A stretch of 64,000 nt of DNA, taken from positions 1 through 64,000 of the forward strand of contig WTXG01000007.1 in the NCBI GenBank assembly GCA_022496185.1, given 5' to 3'. The stretch is from Multifurca ochricompacta (lineage: Eukaryota; Basidiomycota; Agaricomycetes; Russulales; Russulaceae). Position 1 is the stretch's first letter, and each line of letters opens with the position of its first letter. The notes beneath the pieces are model-generated. The model was not told the DNA's origin and ran no database searches. It was given only the letters and a program-made list of their open reading frames with translations. Positions 58,455-64,000 of the stretch are shown here, in pieces. The position numbers and the translations under genes were made by a program.

Positions 58455-58822
58455 AGCTATACACATGCATACTGACATACTGTATGAACACGCGTCACGC
58501 GTATTTACTTCTTACTCTCAATGCACGGTTGTTGTGATGAACAAACTCCGATTGGGGGGAGGTGAGGTAGTGATACGGCATGAACGAACGAGAGGCTAAC
58601 AGTAAGGGGTACTATACGATGGTATGATTATGGTGTGGCAAGCGAGTGGACGTGCAAGCGAAGTAATGAGCAATACGGAACAGCAACAGGACTATTAAAC
58701 AAGCGTGATACGTTGTGCATATGGTGTAGAGAGACGAGCAGCGAAAGGGTGTGAAAACAGATGAAACGAAAGTGTCAGCGAGGAGAGAAGAGAATAGAGG
58801 GTAAGGGCTGGGCTTGGGTCAT

Positions 58823-60897
<2,075 letters not shown>

Positions 60898-61583
60898 GTT
60901 AGAAAGGAAAATGAGAGAAAGCTCAAGTACGAGATAGTTTGTAAGATTAAGCAAGACCAGCTGGGGGGGAAGGGAGGGAGGGATTTAAATTTAATTCATT
61001 TCATTTCACATTTTATTTATTTTATTTTATTCTATTTTATTTATTAACTACACCCTCCTCTCCTTCAAAGTTGGCTATATGCGTATCCGACCACGACCAC
61101 GATGCTTAGCGTGGTTGGTTACAAGTTGTGTTGTGTAGACGCGTGCAAACCGCGAGGAAACCATGATGATGAGAATGAGAATGAGATAGAAAAAGGTTGA
61201 CCCTGTACGGACCAAGGGCTTTCTTTTTTTACATGCAGCAGCATCTTCAACTTCAACTTCAACTTTAAGCCTTCAGCCTTCAACCTTCAGCTTTAACCAT
61301 CGCACTAACACCAACGAAGAAGAAGAGAACAAACTACGAACGAACTACGCGTGACACGAATAACACGAATAACACGAATAACACGAATACGAACAACAAC
61401 TAGTCATTAGTCAGCCGCCTCTCTACTCTACCCTTTCCTTACCCTTTCACTCTTCCCCTTCCCCTTCCTCCTTCCACTCTCCTCCCCTTTCCATCCTTTT
61501 CCCTCTTCCCCTTTCCCCTCTCTCCCCTCTTTCTTCCCCTTTCTTTCAAAAACATTTCCTCCTCCATTTTTTTTTAATAAAAA
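60898..61583. promoter_or_regulatory. Divergent promoter of the kinase and VAP gene; CT-rich leader
   Basis: 686 bases. Features: TTATT/ATTTT-rich stretch (61000-61050), CTTCAA repeat (61245-61300), a tandem CACGAATAA array at about 61352-61395, and a strong pyrimidine tract 61435-61575 immediately before the VAP ATG. CT-rich tracts before the start codon are typical of strongly transcribed fungal genes. Confidence 0.5.
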
Positions 61584-62872
61584 ATGTCTGTCACTCTTCA
61601 ACCCAGCAACTCACTTGGTTTCAATCGTCTGTCTCTCTCGACCCCCTCAACTCAACTCCCTTTTTCCTCATCACAATTTACCTTCGCAGGTCCTTTGACT
61701 CAGAACGTGAAGCGCTCCCTGAGCATCACAAACCCCAATGCCGATCCGATATCTTTCAAAATCAAGACCACCGCTCCCAAAGTGCGTTCGCTACGCATAT
61801 ACACCGCATACAATTTTTTTTATTTCTTCTACCTCAGTTATACTGTGTTCGACCCAACTCTGGAAAGGTGGAGCCCGGGCAGACAGTTGAAGTTCAAGGT
61901 GCAATATCTTTTTACGTGTTCGAAATACTAGGGCTTACATCCGTGCCCAAGTGATGTTGCAAGCAATGAAAGAGGAACCACCGCTAAATTCCAAATGTAA
62001 AGACAAGTTCCTGATTCAAAGCATGTTGATTCCACCAGAGAGGGCTTCCCTTCCCCTACACGACCTCGTGGGTTCTCTCCTCCCGCGTAAACCCGTCCAT
62101 GACCTGACTTTGAGTTCTCATATTACAGTGGAACATTCCCGAGGGCGAGGAACCAGGCAAGATTCATTCTCAGAAGGTAAAAGTTAACTATCTTCCCCCA
62201 GAGGGCCACCCTCTTGATGAAGAAGATGAGCTACCCCACCGGATATCCATGATGAGCGGTATCGCTCCTGATGACGCTGTAAGCAGACACGTCCCATGAA
62301 CCCGTACATGTCTAAATATTCCCTAGCACTTGTTTGGCACCGTCAAGGGAAGGCCCAGCACTTACGGACCCCCTGGAGATCAAATGTCTGTCATGCAACA
62401 AGAATCCTCGCGCCATGCAATCGTCGAACGCCCCGCCACGCCGCTCGATTACTCTCCCCAGCAGGACGAGCCCTCGCGTGAAGAGCCCGCCGGTGGCGTG
62501 GGTGTGATCAACGTGAACGTGCATTCTCCACAGCCTCCTCCTGCCCCCGCACCGCTTGTCGCACCTGCACCTCCTTCGGAACCCAACCCAGAGTTCCTCG
62601 CTAAATACAAGGATGCTCAAGCGGAAATCCAACGGTTGCGTTCCTTGCTTGCTGCCGTCCCAGACCCTAGCTCTGTTGCGAGCAGCGGTACCAGTCCGAC
62701 AGAACTCCGGGAGCGGCACCGTGGCAGGAGTCCCCGCAGTGACGACGGTACGGTCGTCGACTCGGAAGTGACATATGTATCGGATGCTTCTCTGCAACCG
62801 GAGGGTGTACCGCTTCAAATTGTCGTCATTATCGCGTCACTTGTGTTCATCACTACTTATCTATTCTTCTAA
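61584..62872 (+). CDS. VAP / Scs2-like ER membrane protein (MSP domain)
   Basis: ER tether that binds FFAT-motif proteins at membrane contact sites. Starts MSVTLQPSNSLGF at 61584. The MSP domain contains LTFAGPLTQ-like FTFAGPLTQNVKRSLSITN, PISFKIKTTAPKLYCVRPNS, GKVEPGQTVEVQVMLQAMKEE, KCKDKFLIQSMLIPPE and WNIPEGEEPGKIHSQKVKVN. A proline-rich linker, a short coiled coil (LAKYKDAQAEIQRLRSLLAA) and a C-terminal membrane anchor (IVVIIASLVFITTYLFF) follow, so the protein is tail-anchored. Small exons are used; the frame is intact. The domain order matches fungal Scs2. Confidence 0.92.
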
Positions 62873-63319
62873 TACCTTTGTTTTTATTCGTCTTTGAGCT
62901 TTCTGGATATAAATGGTAGCGCTGGTTTTTTGCAAGCCGCCTACGGGAGAACTTACTATATTACAAGTTTGTTTCATTTCATACAGGTGTATCGGTGCTT
63001 TTTTGCGTATGAGCGGTCCTCGCTCGCATATTTTCCAGCCCCCTCCCCCTTCCCCTTTCCCCTCTACCCCAACAGTTAACTTCTCTTGGTCGATTTATTC
63101 GGTCTGTCTTCGCGAGCCTCATGACATATTGCGCATACCAATATACATACACGCACACATACGTTCGTTATTTTTTTCATTTCAAGTAACTCTACGACGC
63201 GAGACTGACACACCGAATCCGCGAGGCAGCTCGTGCAATCAACAATCAACAAAGCCTTCGTGAGACACCTCTAACCATACACATTTCCTCTTTTTGAAAA
63301 ACGTTTTTGGACGATCCGC
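62873..63319. other. Convergent 3' intergenic region
   Basis: CT-rich (63038-63075) and otherwise uninformative. No gene seen. Confidence 0.4.
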
Positions 63320-64000
63320 CTACTGCGCCGCCAGCTGCTTCTCAATACGTAGCAAATCGTTGATGGTGTCCAAGACGGTGTCTTGCCATTTGACGTAATT
63401 CTTGAGCCCAAGAACGTTTTCAGTTGCGCTGATATCCAGCTTAACAGACGGCCCGATTACGGGTTCGTTACCCGTGATAACTGGCAGGCGTGCCTTCAAA
63501 TCTGGCCTGACCTCAGCAATGTACTTGATTGCCTCCGTCCACGTGAACGTGCTTGTGGACAGGATGAACCGCTTCGGTGTATCGGACGGAGGCAACTTGA
63601 GCGCGAGCACATGCGCACGCGCGACATCGCGAACGTCGACGTTCAACGGGGGAGTTTCGTTGTTGCGATCGTACCCCCTGACGGGACGGCCGGCAGGTCC
63701 GGCGATGAGCCCGTAGATGTACAGGTTCGTGCCCGTCGCGACAGAGTTGTAGACTTGACCGGTACCCGTGGGTCCGAAGACGTAAGACGGGTGGATGGTC
63801 GTGATGTCGAATTCGGGATGTTCGCGCTTGAAGTCACCCACGGCACGGTCTGCGAGAGCCTTGGAGACTGAGTAGACGGTGAAAGAGGTCGCGCCTGGCT
63901 TGAACGCATCCTCGTACTTATCAGGGTTGTGAGCTATAGGGAGGATCTCACGTCAGTTAAATTTTTCTTCCAGGAATGTGTGTGGGAGAAGGCATCAAAG
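63320..64000 (-). CDS. NAD-dependent epimerase / dihydroflavonol-4-reductase-like (partial, right edge)
   Basis: The exon 63933-63320 encodes the C-terminal two-thirds of an extended SDR: VYSVSKALADRAVGDF carries the catalytic Tyr-x3-Lys (YSVSK). Next come HPEFDITTIHPSYVFGP, LNVDVRDVARAHVLAL, KRFILSTSTFTWTEAIKYI and the end LDTINDLLRIEKQLAAQ. Family members (Gre2-like, dihydroflavonol reductase-like) reduce ketones or aldehydes with NADPH. An AG acceptor at 63934-63935 precedes the exon; the N-terminal nucleotide-binding part lies beyond the right edge. It is separate from, and oriented opposite to, the VAP gene. Confidence 0.86.

Overview
The window is nuclear DNA from a filamentous basidiomycete (Agaricomycetes-like). 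Genes are compact and packed about one per 2 kb. Almost every gene is cut by several 48-80 nt GT-AG introns, and exons can be as short as 6 nt. The gene content is typically fungal: an ergothioneine synthase, DSC E3 ligase subunit, Wss1-type protease, NCA2, YPK-type kinase, PQ-loop vacuolar carrier, and a fused HAD/terpene cyclase of the drimane-synthase type. I saw no rRNA, tRNA, CRISPR array or intact transposon.

Layout, left half. 1-1572: 5' part of an ergothioneine synthase (minus, runs off the left edge). 2490-3185: conserved fungal protein of unknown function. 3479-4833: DSC3-like ubiquitin-ligase subunit. 5136-8006 (minus): kinesin. 8206-9433 (minus): NmrA-like oxidoreductase. 9.4-12.9 kb is gene-poor, with a decayed MYND-finger fragment. 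12914-14609: HAD/DxDTT terpene cyclase. 15530-16548: SPRY protein with a PY motif. 16.8-17.4 kb: methyltransferase remnant. 17821-19127 (minus) and 19838-20589 (plus): uncharacterised proteins. 21042-23712: mitochondrial glycerol-3-phosphate dehydrogenase. 24030-25904 (minus): aldo-keto reductase. 26214-31112 (minus): two tandem acyl/aryl-CoA ligases, both ending in a peroxisomal AKL signal.

Layout, right half. 31673-33030: WLM/Wss1-like protease. 33185-35360 (minus): NCA2. 35480-36196 (minus) and 36308-37156 (plus): divergent VPS37 and RRP40. 37337-38016 (minus) and 38194-39836 (plus): divergent EAF6 and RPT5. 40241-42065: broken TPR/F-box/LRR gene. 42278-43612: mitochondrial phosphate carrier. 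43769-48051 (minus): MSH5. 48372-49744 (minus): prohibitin 2. 50015-51292: PQ-loop carrier. 51880-53808: F-box/LRR protein. 54299-55606 (minus): G-patch protein. 55685-58454: amino-acid permease. 58823-60897 (minus): YPK/Gad8-type AGC kinase. 61584-62872: VAP/Scs2. 63320-64000 (minus): NAD-dependent epimerase/reductase, cut by the right edge.

Two things stand out. First, the HAD/terpene cyclase lies in a 23-kb stretch that also holds an NmrA-like reductase, a methyltransferase remnant, an aldo-keto reductase and two peroxisomal CoA ligases. This could be a loose secondary-metabolite neighbourhood, but housekeeping genes interrupt it. Second, about a dozen otherwise well-conserved genes each need one extra base, mostly in a short homopolymer, to restore the family reading frame. 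All the shifts run in the same direction (one base missing), which points to uncorrected long-read or homopolymer errors rather than a dozen pseudogenes. Frame-breaking sites are noted gene by gene.
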